Of a DNA stretch of 38,236 nucleotides, positions 1 to 8,280 are shown piece after piece (positions within the stretch are counted from its first letter, which is position 1; every line of letters starts with the position of its first letter). The DNA comes from Caldilineales bacterium (lineage in GTDB: Bacteria > Chloroflexota > Anaerolineae > J102). The stretch lies in NCBI GenBank assembly GCA_024102915.1, contig JAGFJG010000092.1:1-38236 (forward strand). The letters are read 5' to 3'. A program made the position numbers and the translations under genes. The notes below the pieces were generated by a model that saw nothing but the letters and a program-made list of their open reading frames with translations, ran no database searches and was not told the DNA's origin.

Positions 1-2
1 GG

Positions 3-620
3 AACCTTGGACAAAAAAACAGACACGATGAACGAACAAAACGACGAGCGAAGAATGCCTATTTTGAACGGATGAGTATGCGTGGTGTGGAGCGAGTGTT
101 CGATGTGCCTCGCAATCGTCTAGCTGAATGGTTGAACGAAGAGGCGGAATCGCTTCCAGAGCTGCCGAGCACACTGGTCGAAGCACAGTCAGATGATGTC
201 CTGGAATTGGATGAACTCTGGTCTTTCGTACTCAAGAAACGGAACAAACGCTGGATTTGGTTGGCCTTATGCCGGCGAACTCGTCAGATCGTCGCTTATA
301 TCATCGGAGATCGCAGCGAAAAAACCTGCCGCCAGTTGTGGGAGCGGATTCCACCAGCCTATCGAATCTGCCAATCCTTCAGCGATTTCTGGGAGGCCTA
401 TGAAAAGGCGCTGTCTGAAGAGTCGCATCAATCAGTCGGAAAGGAGAGCGGCCAAACCAATCATATTGAACGATGGAACAATACGCTCCGTCAAAGGGTG
501 GGAAGATTCGTTCGTAAAACGCTTTCCTTCTCGAAGTCGGATTACTTCCACGAACTTGTGTTGAGGCTTTTCATCTTCCGTTACAATATTCAAAGACTTG
601 ATGCTATCAGTCAATTCTGA
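3..620 (+). CDS. IS1-family transposase, 5' end cut by window edge
   Basis: The frame is open from the first bases of the window, so the N-terminus lies outside; the first internal ATG is at 72. Numbered from that ATG, the IS1-type DDE residues appear to be D47 (in LDELWSF), D105 (in SDFWEAY) and E133 (in HIERWNNTLRQR). The last motif, followed by GRFVRKTLSFSKS, is the hallmark of the IS1 InsB C-terminus. The visible part encodes one continuous frame without the insA/insB frameshift of classical IS1, as in other single-frame IS1 groups. It catalyses cut/copy-and-paste movement of its own element. The protein looks intact to its stop, so the element may be active if the missing part is also intact. 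Confidence 0.88.
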   Translation, partial: NLGQKNRHDERTKRRAKNAYFERMSMRGVERVFDVPRNRLAEWLNEEAESLPELPSTLVEAQSDDVLELDELWSFVLKKRNKRWIWLALCRRTRQIVAYIIGDRSEKTCRQLWERIPPAYRICQSFSDFWEAYEKALSEESHQSVGKESGQTNHIERWNNTLRQRVGRFVRKTLSFSKSDYFHELVLRLFIFRYNIQRLDAISQF

Positions 621-644
621 TCCACTACCTCATTTTTGTACTCC
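619..644. mobile_element. Probable right end of the IS1-like element
   Basis: A short AT-rich segment directly follows the transposase stop and ends in ACTCC near 644. After it, repeat-like intergenic sequence of another character begins. Read inward from the outside it starts GGAGTACAAAAATGAGG, and a GG-start fits IS1-type inverted repeats. The partner end lies outside the window, so the boundary is an inference. Confidence 0.4.
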
Positions 645-648
645 AAAG

Positions 649-735
649 ACGATAGACCAAAGACGATGGACGATTGCAGCCGCTTAGACTAAACGTGAGC
701 CATCGTCTAACGTCCGTCGTCCACCGTCATCGATC
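649..735. repeat. GACGAT-word inverted repeat
   Basis: The gap between the insertion sequence and the GntR gene holds the word GACGAT in several forms (AAAGACGATAGACC, AAAGACGATGGACGATT) and then its complement (CATCGTCTAACGTCCGTCGTCC). Together they make a degenerate inverted repeat. The same words recur near 9062, 27984-28022 and 37853-37890. The role is unknown; it could fold as a hairpin at the 3' end of the minus-strand regulator gene. Confidence 0.55.
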
Positions 736-736
736 A

Positions 737-1432
737 TTACTCAAAAATCGCCCGGATGGCGTCGTCGAAATGGAAGGTCATGGCGTCGGAAGCGGCGTCG
801 GGATCGGAAGCGGCGATCTTGTTGACGATTTGCTCGTGTGCGATTTGCACCAATTTGCGCTCGCCGCTGCTCATGCGATGGCGCAGCCCCTCGCGCATGA
901 CATCGCGAAATGCATCGCGGATGCCGCTGACCAGATAGAGGAGCAGACTGTTGTGCGTAGCCCTGGCGATCAGGAGATGGAATTCCACATCCAGTTCAGC
1001 GTAGGCCTCCGGATCATCGATCACCTCGCGCATCCGGGTCACTAACTCTTGCAGTTCAGTCAATTCCTCTTCGCTTCGTCGCTCCGCCGCCAACCGGACG
1101 CTTTGCGCCTCGATGCCGTAACGCACCTCCATCAACTCGCGCGTCCGATCCTGGTCAAATGACAATGCCCGCTGAAAGAAGGAAGTGAGGACTTCGCCGC
1201 TGACGGGACGGATCGTGGCGCTGCGCCCGCCCGACATCTCGATCACGCCCCGCCCCTCGAGTATTTTCAACGCCTCACGCACCACGGGCCGACTCACGCC
1301 ATAATCCTCTACCAACGCCGCCGTCGAAGGCAACTTGTCGCCCGGCTTCAAGTCCTCCGCCTGGATGCGTTCTGATAAAGCATCGGCAAGTTGTTCGACC
1401 AGAGATTTGTGAACCAATTCCATGTGCGGCAT
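737..1432 (-). CDS. GntR-family regulator, FadR/FCD subfamily
   Basis: The protein has 231 aa, the usual length for FCD-type GntR regulators. Residues 8-75 form the winged helix-turn-helix, with the typical LKPGDKLPS and VSRPVVREALKILEGRGVIE segments. Residues 85-220 form the all-helical FCD ligand domain; its metal site is visible as D148, H152, H199 and H221. Such proteins bind a small carboxylate or similar effector and usually repress a nearby catabolic operon. The start at 1432 has GAGG seven bases upstream; an alternative Met lies at residue 4. It is divergent from the second GntR gene, so both may act on the shared 1433-1538 region. The effector is unknown. Confidence 0.9.
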   Translation of the reverse strand: MPHMELVHKSLVEQLADALSERIQAEDLKPGDKLPSTAALVEDYGVSRPVVREALKILEGRGVIEMSGGRSATIRPVSGEVLTSFFQRALSFDQDRTRELMEVRYGIEAQSVRLAAERRSEEELTELQELVTRMREVIDDPEAYAELDVEFHLLIARATHNSLLLYLVSGIRDAFRDVMREGLRHRMSSGERKLVQIAHEQIVNKIAASDPDAASDAMTFHFDDAIRAIFE

Positions 1433-1462
1433 CCACCAGCCTCGTTTGGAGACGCATAGATT

Positions 1463-1491
1463 TTGACAATTACCGTCAGAATGATTAAACT
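1463..1491 (+). promoter_or_regulatory. Sigma-70-like promoter of the catabolic operon
   Basis: TTGACA at 1463-1468 and TAAACT at 1486-1491 are separated by 17 bases. This predicts a transcript start near 1498, inside the palindrome at 1493-1511. The -35 matches consensus fully and the -10 matches at four of six positions. Confidence 0.6.
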
Positions 1492-1492
1492 A

Positions 1493-1511
1493 TATCATAT
1501 ATTATATGATA
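1493..1511. promoter_or_regulatory. Palindrome TATCATAT-ATT-ATATGATA, probable operator
   Basis: Two perfect 8-base arms flank a 3-base spacer in the region between two divergent GntR genes. The site lies at the expected transcription start of the rightward operon, where a bound dimer would block transcription. Which of the two GntR proteins uses it cannot be told from sequence. Confidence 0.6.
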
Positions 1512-1538
1512 GGCAAACAGGTTTGGCAAAGGCGTCCA

Positions 1539-2252
1539 ATGTCTCAGATCACCGTACGCAGTAAAAAAGAGGCAGTCTACGACTGGATACTCGAGCGCAT
1601 CGTGAACGGGGCGTTCGCGCCCAATGCGCCGCTGGTGATCGATGAGATTTCTCGCACAATTAGTGTCAGTCAGATACCGGTGCGAGAGGCTTTCCAGCAA
1701 TTGGAAGCTGAGGGGTTTGTCGTCATTCGTCCATACACTGGGGCTGTGGTCGCCGACTTGCAGCCAAGCATGATTATCGAGATATTCGGTTTTCTGGAAG
1801 CAGCCGAGATGATCAGCGGGCGGATGGCGTGCAGCATGATGTGTGAGGGCAATCTAACGGAGATCGAAACGCAATTGCAGAAAATGGATCGCCTGCTCGA
1901 TGATGTGGATCGTTGGTCCGAGGAGAACAAAGTCTTCCACACCATGATCTGCCGCTGTTCTGGTGCAATCCTCACCGAAGACATCCTGGCCCGCATGCTG
2001 CTGCACTGGGATCGGCTGCGCCGCCATTACCTGGAAGACGTCTTCGGCAAGCGCATCGACAAAGCGCATGCCGATCATTGGAAGATGTTCGAGGCCATTA
2101 AGGTGCACGATCCGGATAAGCTGGAAGCGATTGTGCGCGAGCACAACCGGTCGGCGCTGCAGGATTACATCAATTATTTGCAGCGTTCCGGCTTCGAGAT
2201 CGAGCAGGCCGCCATGTCACCGGCTTACGTCCTGGAATTTTCGCAACCATGA
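1539..2252 (+). CDS. GntR-family regulator, FCD subfamily (second)
   Basis: From the ATG at 1539 the protein has 237 aa. It has an N-terminal winged helix (KKEAVYDWILERIVNGAFAPNAPL; ISVSQIPVREAFQQLEAEGFV, given here in pieces) and a helical FCD domain with H residues in KVFHTMI, HADHWKM and VREHNRS. The first metal-ligand position appears to be N rather than D. An in-frame ATG at 1506 was rejected because it lies inside the operator palindrome and only about eight bases from the predicted transcript start, whereas 1539 has AAAGG six bases upstream. The stop overlaps the next gene's start by four bases (ATGA), so it is probably translated with the UroD-like gene and autoregulated. Confidence 0.88.
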   Translation: MSQITVRSKKEAVYDWILERIVNGAFAPNAPLVIDEISRTISVSQIPVREAFQQLEAEGFVVIRPYTGAVVADLQPSMIIEIFGFLEAAEMISGRMACSMMCEGNLTEIETQLQKMDRLLDDVDRWSEENKVFHTMICRCSGAILTEDILARMLLHWDRLRRHYLEDVFGKRIDKAHADHWKMFEAIKVHDPDKLEAIVREHNRSALQDYINYLQRSGFEIEQAAMSPAYVLEFSQP

Positions 2253-3367
2253 ATGCCAAAACCCGCTTCATGAATGCCCTGCATTTACAGCCGGTCGACC
2301 GCCTGCCCGTGGCCGCGGTGGTGACGGGCATCACGGTGGGGATGATGGAAAAGGCCGGGATACATTACCCGGAGGCGCACAAAGACGCCGAGCAATTGGC
2401 TGGGCTGGCCGCATCCATCTGGGAATACTCGCATATCGAAGCCATCAAACTGCCCTTCGGTATGACGCCGGAGGTCGAGGCTTTGGGTTTGGAAATCGAT
2501 TTTGGCACCTACGACACCCTGCCCACCGACATCCATCCCATCTGGAATCACCCGGACGAATTGGTGATCCCCGACGACTTCTTCAGCCGGGGCCGCATCC
2601 CCGTGGTGATGGAAGCGATCTCGCGGCTGCGGGATCGCTATGGTGACGAGGTCGCCATCCTCACCTCCTCGGTCGGGCCATTCGTGCTCTCAGCCAAAAT
2701 GTTCGGCTTCCCCAATCTTTTTCCCTGGATTATCAACGAGCCGGACTATGTCCACCGCATCATGGATCAGCTCACCGAACTGACCATCGCCCACGCCAAC
2801 GCCCAGCTTGCCGCCGGGTCGGACGTGATCTTACTGGGCGAGGCCACCTGTTCGGGCGACCTGATCTCGCCGGAGACTTATCGGGATTTCATCCTGCCCT
2901 ATCACCAGCGCCTTTGCGCCAATATCAACGGCCCGACCATCCTGCACATTTGTGGGAAGTCGACCAAACACCTGCCCTTCATCGCCGAAACAGGGGCGAC
3001 CGGATACAGCTTCGATGAAGGCATCGACATGGCCGAAGCGCGCAAATATCTGAAAGGCAAGGTGGCGCTGGCGGGTTATGTGCCTACCGTGGAAGTGCTG
3101 CTCAACGGCTCGCCGGAACTCGTCTATCAGGCCTCGCTCGAATGCCTGGGCAACGGCGTCGACATCCTGGCCCCCGGCTGCTCGTTGCCCCAGCACACCA
3201 CCGACGAAAACGTGGCGGCCATGATTCGCGCAGCGGAAGACTGGGCGGCCTCGCCCGAATTGCGCCAATCCATTCCCGACGTCATCCGTCCTCTCAAGCA
3301 AAAGAAGCGCACCAACGGCGGCGACGCATCCGCAGGCAGGCGCACGCGCAGGCAGCGCGTCCAATAA
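2249..3367 (+). CDS. UroD/MtaA-CmuA-family protein, probable zinc-dependent methyltransferase
   Basis: The 372-aa protein has the uroporphyrinogen decarboxylase fold signature: an N-terminal VDRLPVAA segment, FGMTPEVEALG, SSVGPFVLS and GEATCSGDLISPETYRDFILPY. It also carries HICG with H233 and C235, and C311 in APGCSLP. A His-X-Cys plus distant Cys is the zinc site of MtaA/MtbA/CmuA-type methyltransferases and not of true heme UroD. It may therefore move a methyl group between a corrinoid or folate carrier and a thiol, or act on a methylated substrate. No corrinoid protein gene is seen in the window. The C-terminus is unusually basic (RRTRRQR). The start overlaps the upstream regulator's stop. 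Confidence 0.8.
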   Translation: MNAKTRFMNALHLQPVDRLPVAAVVTGITVGMMEKAGIHYPEAHKDAEQLAGLAASIWEYSHIEAIKLPFGMTPEVEALGLEIDFGTYDTLPTDIHPIWNHPDELVIPDDFFSRGRIPVVMEAISRLRDRYGDEVAILTSSVGPFVLSAKMFGFPNLFPWIINEPDYVHRIMDQLTELTIAHANAQLAAGSDVILLGEATCSGDLISPETYRDFILPYHQRLCANINGPTILHICGKSTKHLPFIAETGATGYSFDEGIDMAEARKYLKGKVALAGYVPTVEVLLNGSPELVYQASLECLGNGVDILAPGCSLPQHTTDENVAAMIRAAEDWAASPELRQSIPDVIRPLKQKKRTNGGDASAGRRTRRQRVQ

Positions 3368-3412
3368 TCAGATATCCAATACCAGCCAACTAACCACCTA
3401 GCTCACCCACCC

Positions 3413-4552
3413 ATGCCCATCATCAAAGTCGAGATCGGCCAATACGATTACCCCTTCGCGGGCGAGTTCAAGTTCTTTGAACCTGGCCCCGACGGGCGCG
3501 TCGTCCGGCCTTCGGTCTTGATCAGGCTCACGGACGAGGATGGGCTCAGCGGGTGGGGTCAGGCGGTGCCCGTGCCGAGCTGGACCTACGAGACGGTCGA
3601 GACTGTGACCTCGACGCTCGCCAATCATCTCGCCCCGAAGCTGCTGGGGGCCGACCCCGCTGACTTCGTCGACATCCACCGGCGCATGGAACGGGCCATT
3701 CGCCCCGGCCTCACCACCGGCCAACCGCTGTGCAAAGCCGCCGTCGATCTGGCCTGCTTCGATCTGGCGGGCAAGCAGCAGGGCAAGTCGGCTGGCGAAT
3801 TCCTCAGCGATAAGCCCGGCCTGTCCGAACTGACGCTGAGCTGGACGATCAACGCCACTTCGTTGGAGGCCGCCGAGGAGCAACTGGCATCGGGTTACGG
3901 GCGGGGTTATCGCAATTTCAATTTCAAGGTGGGATATCCGCAGACGCCAATGTACGACCTGGCGCTGGCAGAATTGATCCATGATTTCACCCCCGACGGT
4001 TTCTGCTGGGCCGATGCCAACACCGCCTACGACCTCGAAACCGCGCTGGAGGTTTTGCCCCGGCTGGCCGATGCCGGCGTCGAGGTGATGGAATCGCCGT
4101 TGCCGCCCATGGACGTGGCCGGATACCGGGCTTTGCGCCAGCAGGGCGCGCTGCCCATCGTCATGGACGAGGGCGTGATCGCCCCGCGCGACGCCGAGAC
4201 GTTCATGTCGTTGGGCATGATGGACGGGTTGACCCTGAAGATCGGGCGCACGGCGGGCCTGTGGAACGCCTGCCAGATCGCCAGTCTGGCCCAAAAGCAT
4301 GGCATTTTCCTGCTTGGCTCCGGCCTGTGCGACCCCGACCTTTCTCTGGCGGCCTCAGCTCACGTCTTCGCCAGGGTCGGCATCGACAAACCCTGCGCCC
4401 TCAACGGCCCTCAATATCTGGCCGAAACCCTTGATGTCTCCGGCTTCATGCCGGTGTCCGACCAGCTTGTTGTCCCCACCGGGCCGGGCCTGGGCCTGCG
4501 CTTCAATGGCCGGGCGGAAGCGACGCTGACAATCGTGGCGGAGGCGGCCTGA
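3413..4552 (+). CDS. Enolase-superfamily enzyme, mandelate racemase/muconate lactonizing type
   Basis: The protein has 379 aa, the normal length of MR/MLE proteins. An N-terminal capping domain (1-130) precedes the beta/alpha barrel. Candidate Mg ligands are D201 (WADANTAY), E227 (VMESPLP) and D252 (VMDEGV). K172 in FNFKVG is the second Lys of the usual KxK motif; the first is replaced by N170. K276 in TLKIGR is on the opposite face, as in the MLE subgroup. The family abstracts a proton alpha to a carboxylate, giving dehydration, racemisation or cycloisomerisation. With the neighbouring dehydrogenases an acid-sugar dehydratase or epimerase role is plausible. The stop overlaps the next ATG by one base. 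Confidence 0.88.
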   Translation: MPIIKVEIGQYDYPFAGEFKFFEPGPDGRVVRPSVLIRLTDEDGLSGWGQAVPVPSWTYETVETVTSTLANHLAPKLLGADPADFVDIHRRMERAIRPGLTTGQPLCKAAVDLACFDLAGKQQGKSAGEFLSDKPGLSELTLSWTINATSLEAAEEQLASGYGRGYRNFNFKVGYPQTPMYDLALAELIHDFTPDGFCWADANTAYDLETALEVLPRLADAGVEVMESPLPPMDVAGYRALRQQGALPIVMDEGVIAPRDAETFMSLGMMDGLTLKIGRTAGLWNACQIASLAQKHGIFLLGSGLCDPDLSLAASAHVFARVGIDKPCALNGPQYLAETLDVSGFMPVSDQLVVPTGPGLGLRFNGRAEATLTIVAEAA

Positions 4553-6063
4553 TGATCCGCATCATCGGCGCGGACACGTTCGTGATCGAGCTCTGCACGC
4601 GCATGCCGTTCCGCTATGGCATCGCTGAACTAACGCAGACGCCGCATTTGTTCTGCCGGGTGGAACTGGAAGTGGATGGCCGTCGCAGCGCTGGTATTGC
4701 CGCGGACAGCCTTGTCCCCAAGTGGTTCACCAAGGACCCGGCCCAGCGCTACGAGGACGAGATCGCCGCCATGCTGGCTGTGATCGAGCAGGCCATGGCA
4801 TTTGCGAAACAGATCGGGGCTGCGCCCGATGTGTTCGACCTGTGGCTAAAGCTGTATCGGGCGCAAGAGCAGTGGGCGGCCGCGACGCCTCATCCGCCTT
4901 TGTTGTGGAATTTCGGCGTCAGCCTGGTCGAACGGGCGATGATCGACGCCTATTGCCGGGCGACGAAAACGACCTTCAGCGCTGCCGTGCGGGACAATCA
5001 TTTGGGCGTCGATTTGGGACGGGTGCACGCCGAACTGGCCGGGTACAGCCCTGCCGATCTGCTCACGCCTGAGCCCAGCCGCCAGATCTTTGTCCGCCAC
5101 ACCGTCGGCCTGTCCGACTATCTGGCAGAGGCTGACCTGCCCGAAAATGAACGCCTGTGCGACGGCCTGCCACAGACGCTCGAAACCAGCATCGCAACTT
5201 ACGGATTGCAGTATTTCAAAATCAAGGTCAGCGGAGATGACGAGCGCGACCTCGCCCGCCTGATCGAGATCGCCCGGATCATCGAGGCTGCAACGTCCGA
5301 TTTCGCTTTCACGCTGGACGGAAATGAGCAGTACAAAACTGTAGCTGCTTTCCGCGACTTTTGGAATCGATTTTCGACCGAGCCGGAGCTAGCCGAGTTT
5401 ATGCGGCAATTGCTTTTCATCGAGCAGCCATTCCCTCGCACCATCGCCCTCTCCGACGCCACCCGCCAAGATCTGTGGCGCTGGCACGATCGTCCGCCCA
5501 TGATTATCGACGAATCGGACGCCGAATTGGGCAGCCTGCCGCGCGCCCTGGATTGCGGCTATGCCGGCACGAGCCACAAAAACTGCAAGGGCGTGTTCAA
5601 GGGTCTGGCCAACGCCTGCTTGTTGAAGAAACGCCGCCGTGATGATCCTGGCGAAACCTATCTGCTCAGCGGCGAAGACCTGGCCAATGTGGGGCCGGTG
5701 GCGCTCTTGCAAGATCTGGCCGTGATGGCGACGCTGGGCTTGAGCCACGTCGAGCGCAATGGTCACCATTACTTCGCCGGGCTGAGTATGTTCCCCGCCG
5801 CATGGCAGACCCAAATGCAGGCGACCCACCCCGACCTTTATCGCCAAACCGAAAACGGCTGGCCAACGCTCGCTATCAAAGAAGGCAGGCTCAGCCTCGA
5901 TACGGTTATGCAATCGCCATTCGGCATTTCACAACAGATCGATTTGCATATGGCTGGATCGGGTGACACGGCGATTGCTAAAGGATTCGTCAACTCGCAA
6001 ACCCCGCCCTTTCGTGATATACAAACCTTGTCACCGACCTCTCTCAATCACATCTCGCTGTAG
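4552..6063 (+). CDS. Long enolase-superfamily enzyme (MR/MLE-like)
   Basis: At 503 aa this is over 100 residues longer than standard MR proteins. Catalytic positions are complete: K223-x-K225 (FKIKVSG), D256 (TLDGNEQY), E291 (IEQPFPR), D320 (IIDESDAE) and a Lys pair K343/K346 (HKNCKGVFK). The extra length is in the N-terminal third and C-terminal tail. It resembles the protein at 13070-14488 much more than the short paralogue beside it (shared EQPFP, DES, KxCK). Translation is coupled to the upstream gene by a TGATG overlap. The reaction is probably proton abstraction from a carboxylate substrate; the substrate is unknown. Confidence 0.85.
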   Translation: MIRIIGADTFVIELCTRMPFRYGIAELTQTPHLFCRVELEVDGRRSAGIAADSLVPKWFTKDPAQRYEDEIAAMLAVIEQAMAFAKQIGAAPDVFDLWLKLYRAQEQWAAATPHPPLLWNFGVSLVERAMIDAYCRATKTTFSAAVRDNHLGVDLGRVHAELAGYSPADLLTPEPSRQIFVRHTVGLSDYLAEADLPENERLCDGLPQTLETSIATYGLQYFKIKVSGDDERDLARLIEIARIIEAATSDFAFTLDGNEQYKTVAAFRDFWNRFSTEPELAEFMRQLLFIEQPFPRTIALSDATRQDLWRWHDRPPMIIDESDAELGSLPRALDCGYAGTSHKNCKGVFKGLANACLLKKRRRDDPGETYLLSGEDLANVGPVALLQDLAVMATLGLSHVERNGHHYFAGLSMFPAAWQTQMQATHPDLYRQTENGWPTLAIKEGRLSLDTVMQSPFGISQQIDLHMAGSGDTAIAKGFVNSQTPPFRDIQTLSPTSLNHISL

Positions 6064-6075
6064 AAGGAAGGACAG

Positions 6076-6894
6076 ATGACCGACGCACTTGCTCAACGAC
6101 GACGAAGTGACCGTATCGATGCTTTGAAATCCTCATTGCTGCCTTTCCTGGGGATCTTTTTGTTTCTTGTGGTGTGGGAACTCATTGTGAATTGGTTGGA
6201 CATAGCATCGTACTTGCTGCCCAAGCCCACCGAGATCGTGGCGGAGATTATCGACAAATACAATCTGCTGTGGAAGCACAGCCTCGTCACTTTCTACGAG
6301 ATGATGGCGGGCTATTTCCTGGCGATTGCCGTCGCCGTGCCGCTGGCTATCGCCGTCACGGCCTCACCGACGTTTGATCGTTTCATTACGCCGATCATCC
6401 TCTTCTTCCAGACCGTGCCCAAGATCGCCATCGCCCCCCTGTTCCTGGTGTGGTTTGGCGTTGGCCCGCTGCCCAAAGTTTTGGTGGCGTTCCTGATCTC
6501 ATTCTTCCCCATCCTCATCGACACATCCGTCGGCCTTCGTTCGGTTACACCCGAAATGCTCGATCTGGCCCGCTCGATGGGTGCGTCGAAGATGCAATTC
6601 TTCACCCGATTTCGCCTGCCGACCAGTCTGCCCTATCTCTTTAGCGGCCTCAAGGTGGCGGCGACCCTGGCCGTGGTGGGCGCCGTGGTGGGCGAATTTG
6701 TGGGCGCAGACAAGGGCCTGGGTTATCTCCTTCTCGTCACCAACTCTAATCTGCAAACCGCGCTGATGTTCGGTGTGATCGTCGCCCTCACTCTGCAAGG
6801 ATTGATCCTATTCTACGCCATTCAACTGCTCGAAAACGTCCTGATCCCCTGGCATGTCTCGGTACGTTCGGGGCAGGAGTTCGGCACCATGTAA
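6076..6894 (+). CDS. ABC transporter permease, NitT/TauT (SsuC/ThiX-like) type
   Basis: The 272-aa membrane protein has about six hydrophobic segments. The binding-protein-dependent transport motif that docks to the ATPase is near residues 150-185 (EMLDLARSMGASKMQFFTRFRLPTSLP, given here as its two halves EMLDLARSMGAS and RFRLPTSLPY). AAGGA lies just before the ATG. It forms the membrane channel of the importer, with the lipoprotein at 7077 and the ATPase at 8281. In this family the cargo can be sulfonates, nitrate, pyrimidines or riboflavin, so the family does not reveal the substrate. Confidence 0.92.
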   Translation: MTDALAQRRRSDRIDALKSSLLPFLGIFLFLVVWELIVNWLDIASYLLPKPTEIVAEIIDKYNLLWKHSLVTFYEMMAGYFLAIAVAVPLAIAVTASPTFDRFITPIILFFQTVPKIAIAPLFLVWFGVGPLPKVLVAFLISFFPILIDTSVGLRSVTPEMLDLARSMGASKMQFFTRFRLPTSLPYLFSGLKVAATLAVVGAVVGEFVGADKGLGYLLLVTNSNLQTALMFGVIVALTLQGLILFYAIQLLENVLIPWHVSVRSGQEFGTM

Positions 6895-6989
6895 TGGGTG
6901 AAACGCGAGACATCAGGTTCGCGCCTGTCGCGACATCATGTTTCGCCCCGCCAGATTTCTTCTCCCTTCACGACAGTCCGATTGCACAC

Positions 6990-6998
6990 AGGAGGTGA
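6990..6998 (+). promoter_or_regulatory. Strong Shine-Dalgarno-like AGGAGGTGA without a start codon
   Basis: A nine-base match to the anti-Shine-Dalgarno end of 16S rRNA lies about 80 bases before the lipoprotein gene. No ATG, GTG or TTG follows at the usual distance. It could be a ribosome standby site or the remains of a small gene. Confidence 0.35.
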
Positions 6999-7076
6999 AC
7001 TACCAACGAAGATAGCTATCCTGCCTCCCACCACCGTTCTCAATCTCATTCCCATTCAATCCTTCTGGAGGAAGAA

Positions 7077-8186
7077 ATGAAGAAAACGAATCTATTGATC
7101 GTCTTGTCGTTACTGGCGCTTCTTTTGGCCGTGGCCGCCTGTGTGGCCCCTGCCGCCCCCGCCGCGCCTGCCGCCGCCCCCGCCGCTGAGCAACCTGCAG
7201 CCGAAGAGCCTGTTGCGGAAGAACCAGCCGCAGAAGAGTTGGTTCCGCTCGATTTTCGCCTGAACTGGACACTCTATGGCGAACATGCGCCCTTCTTCCT
7301 GGGCGTCGAGAAAGGCTTCTATGAAGACGAAGGCCTGGACGTGAATATCCTTGAGGGCAGCGGCTCCGGCACTGTCGTCAAGCTGATCGGCAACGGCACC
7401 AACGTGATCGGATATGCCGATTCCGCTACCATGATGCGCGGCGTTTCCGCCGGCGTTCCGGTCAAGGCTGTCGCCGTCACCTTCCAATCCAGCCCCATGT
7501 CCTTCATCTATCGTGAGGATGCCGCTCGACCCACTACCATCGAAGAACTCCCCGGCACAAAGGTCGCCATCACCGCCGGCGACGCCTCGTTGTCCATCTT
7601 CGAAGCCTGCCTGGGCGCCAATGGCCTGACCATGGATGATGTGGAATTGATTCAGGTCTCCAACCCGCAGGCCAAGGAAGTGGCCGTGTTGGAAGGCACA
7701 TCCGACACATTCCTCGGTTACTTCGTCGATCAGCCGATGCGCATGGAGAAAGTGACCGGCGTGGACATCGGCTGGAAGCAGTTGACGGAACTCTGCGGCG
7801 TCAACACCCTTTCCAGCGCCATCATCGCCAACAACTTCTGGGCTGAACAGAACCCCGACCTGGTCGAGAAATTCGTGCGAGCCTCGCAGCGAGCCTGGCA
7901 ATACACGCTGGAACATCCGGAAGAAGCTGCCGAAATCTTCGCAGCCACCTCAGCCGGTGACATGGGCTTCGACGTACCGCTTTCTCTGGCCGAGATCGAA
8001 GGCTCTTTGACGCTGTTGCACACACCCAATTCCGAGGGCAAACCGATCGGCTGGTCCTCGATGGACGACTGGGTCTCCACCCAGCAGACGCTCGAACAGT
8101 ATGCCAGCTTCAAGCCGGAAGAGGACGTTAACGTGTTCTTCACCAACGACTTCATCTCCGAACCGCCCTACGAACCACCGCAATAA
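7077..8186 (+). CDS. ABC transporter substrate-binding lipoprotein, NMT1/THI5-like
   Basis: The 369-aa protein starts with a lipoprotein signal peptide: a basic MKKTN, a hydrophobic core and the lipobox AVAAC with C22 as lipidated residue. Residues 23-55 form an Ala/Pro/Glu-rich tether. The body has the family's typical start (LDFRLNWTLYGEHAPFFLGV, then KGFYEDEGLDVNI) and a GSGSGTVVKLIGNG loop. It captures the substrate outside the membrane and hands it to the permease. GGAGGAAG sits six bases or so before the ATG. The two-domain NMT1/THI5 fold is used for pyrimidine precursors, riboflavin, sulfonates and nitrate; which one applies here is unknown. Confidence 0.92.
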   Translation: MKKTNLLIVLSLLALLLAVAACVAPAAPAAPAAAPAAEQPAAEEPVAEEPAAEELVPLDFRLNWTLYGEHAPFFLGVEKGFYEDEGLDVNILEGSGSGTVVKLIGNGTNVIGYADSATMMRGVSAGVPVKAVAVTFQSSPMSFIYREDAARPTTIEELPGTKVAITAGDASLSIFEACLGANGLTMDDVELIQVSNPQAKEVAVLEGTSDTFLGYFVDQPMRMEKVTGVDIGWKQLTELCGVNTLSSAIIANNFWAEQNPDLVEKFVRASQRAWQYTLEHPEEAAEIFAATSAGDMGFDVPLSLAEIEGSLTLLHTPNSEGKPIGWSSMDDWVSTQQTLEQYASFKPEEDVNVFFTNDFISEPPYEPPQ

Positions 8187-8200
8187 GGCCTCACTGCTGA

Positions 8201-8224
8201 GGGGCGTCCGGATCCGGACGCCCC
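8201..8224. terminator. Perfect 24-base palindrome between lipoprotein and ATPase genes
   Basis: Two complementary 12-base arms (GGGGCGTCCGGA and its complement) abut without a spacer, 15 bases after the lipoprotein stop. No T-run follows, so it is probably a stabilising 3' hairpin or partial terminator. That would let the binding protein be made in excess over the ATPase, as is common in ABC importer operons. Confidence 0.6.
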
Positions 8225-8280
8225 TCGCCCCACCTTCTACCTGGCCCGACCGACTATCGCTCTCAACCACCTGGAAAACC

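Noticed and set aside
6990..7000. Start of a further gene at the AGGAGGTGA site
   Set aside because: No start codon lies within a usable distance downstream.
6898..7080. 60-codon open frame between permease and lipoprotein genes
   Set aside because: It starts with GTG, has no recognisable features and ends across the lipoprotein start; composition does not suggest coding.
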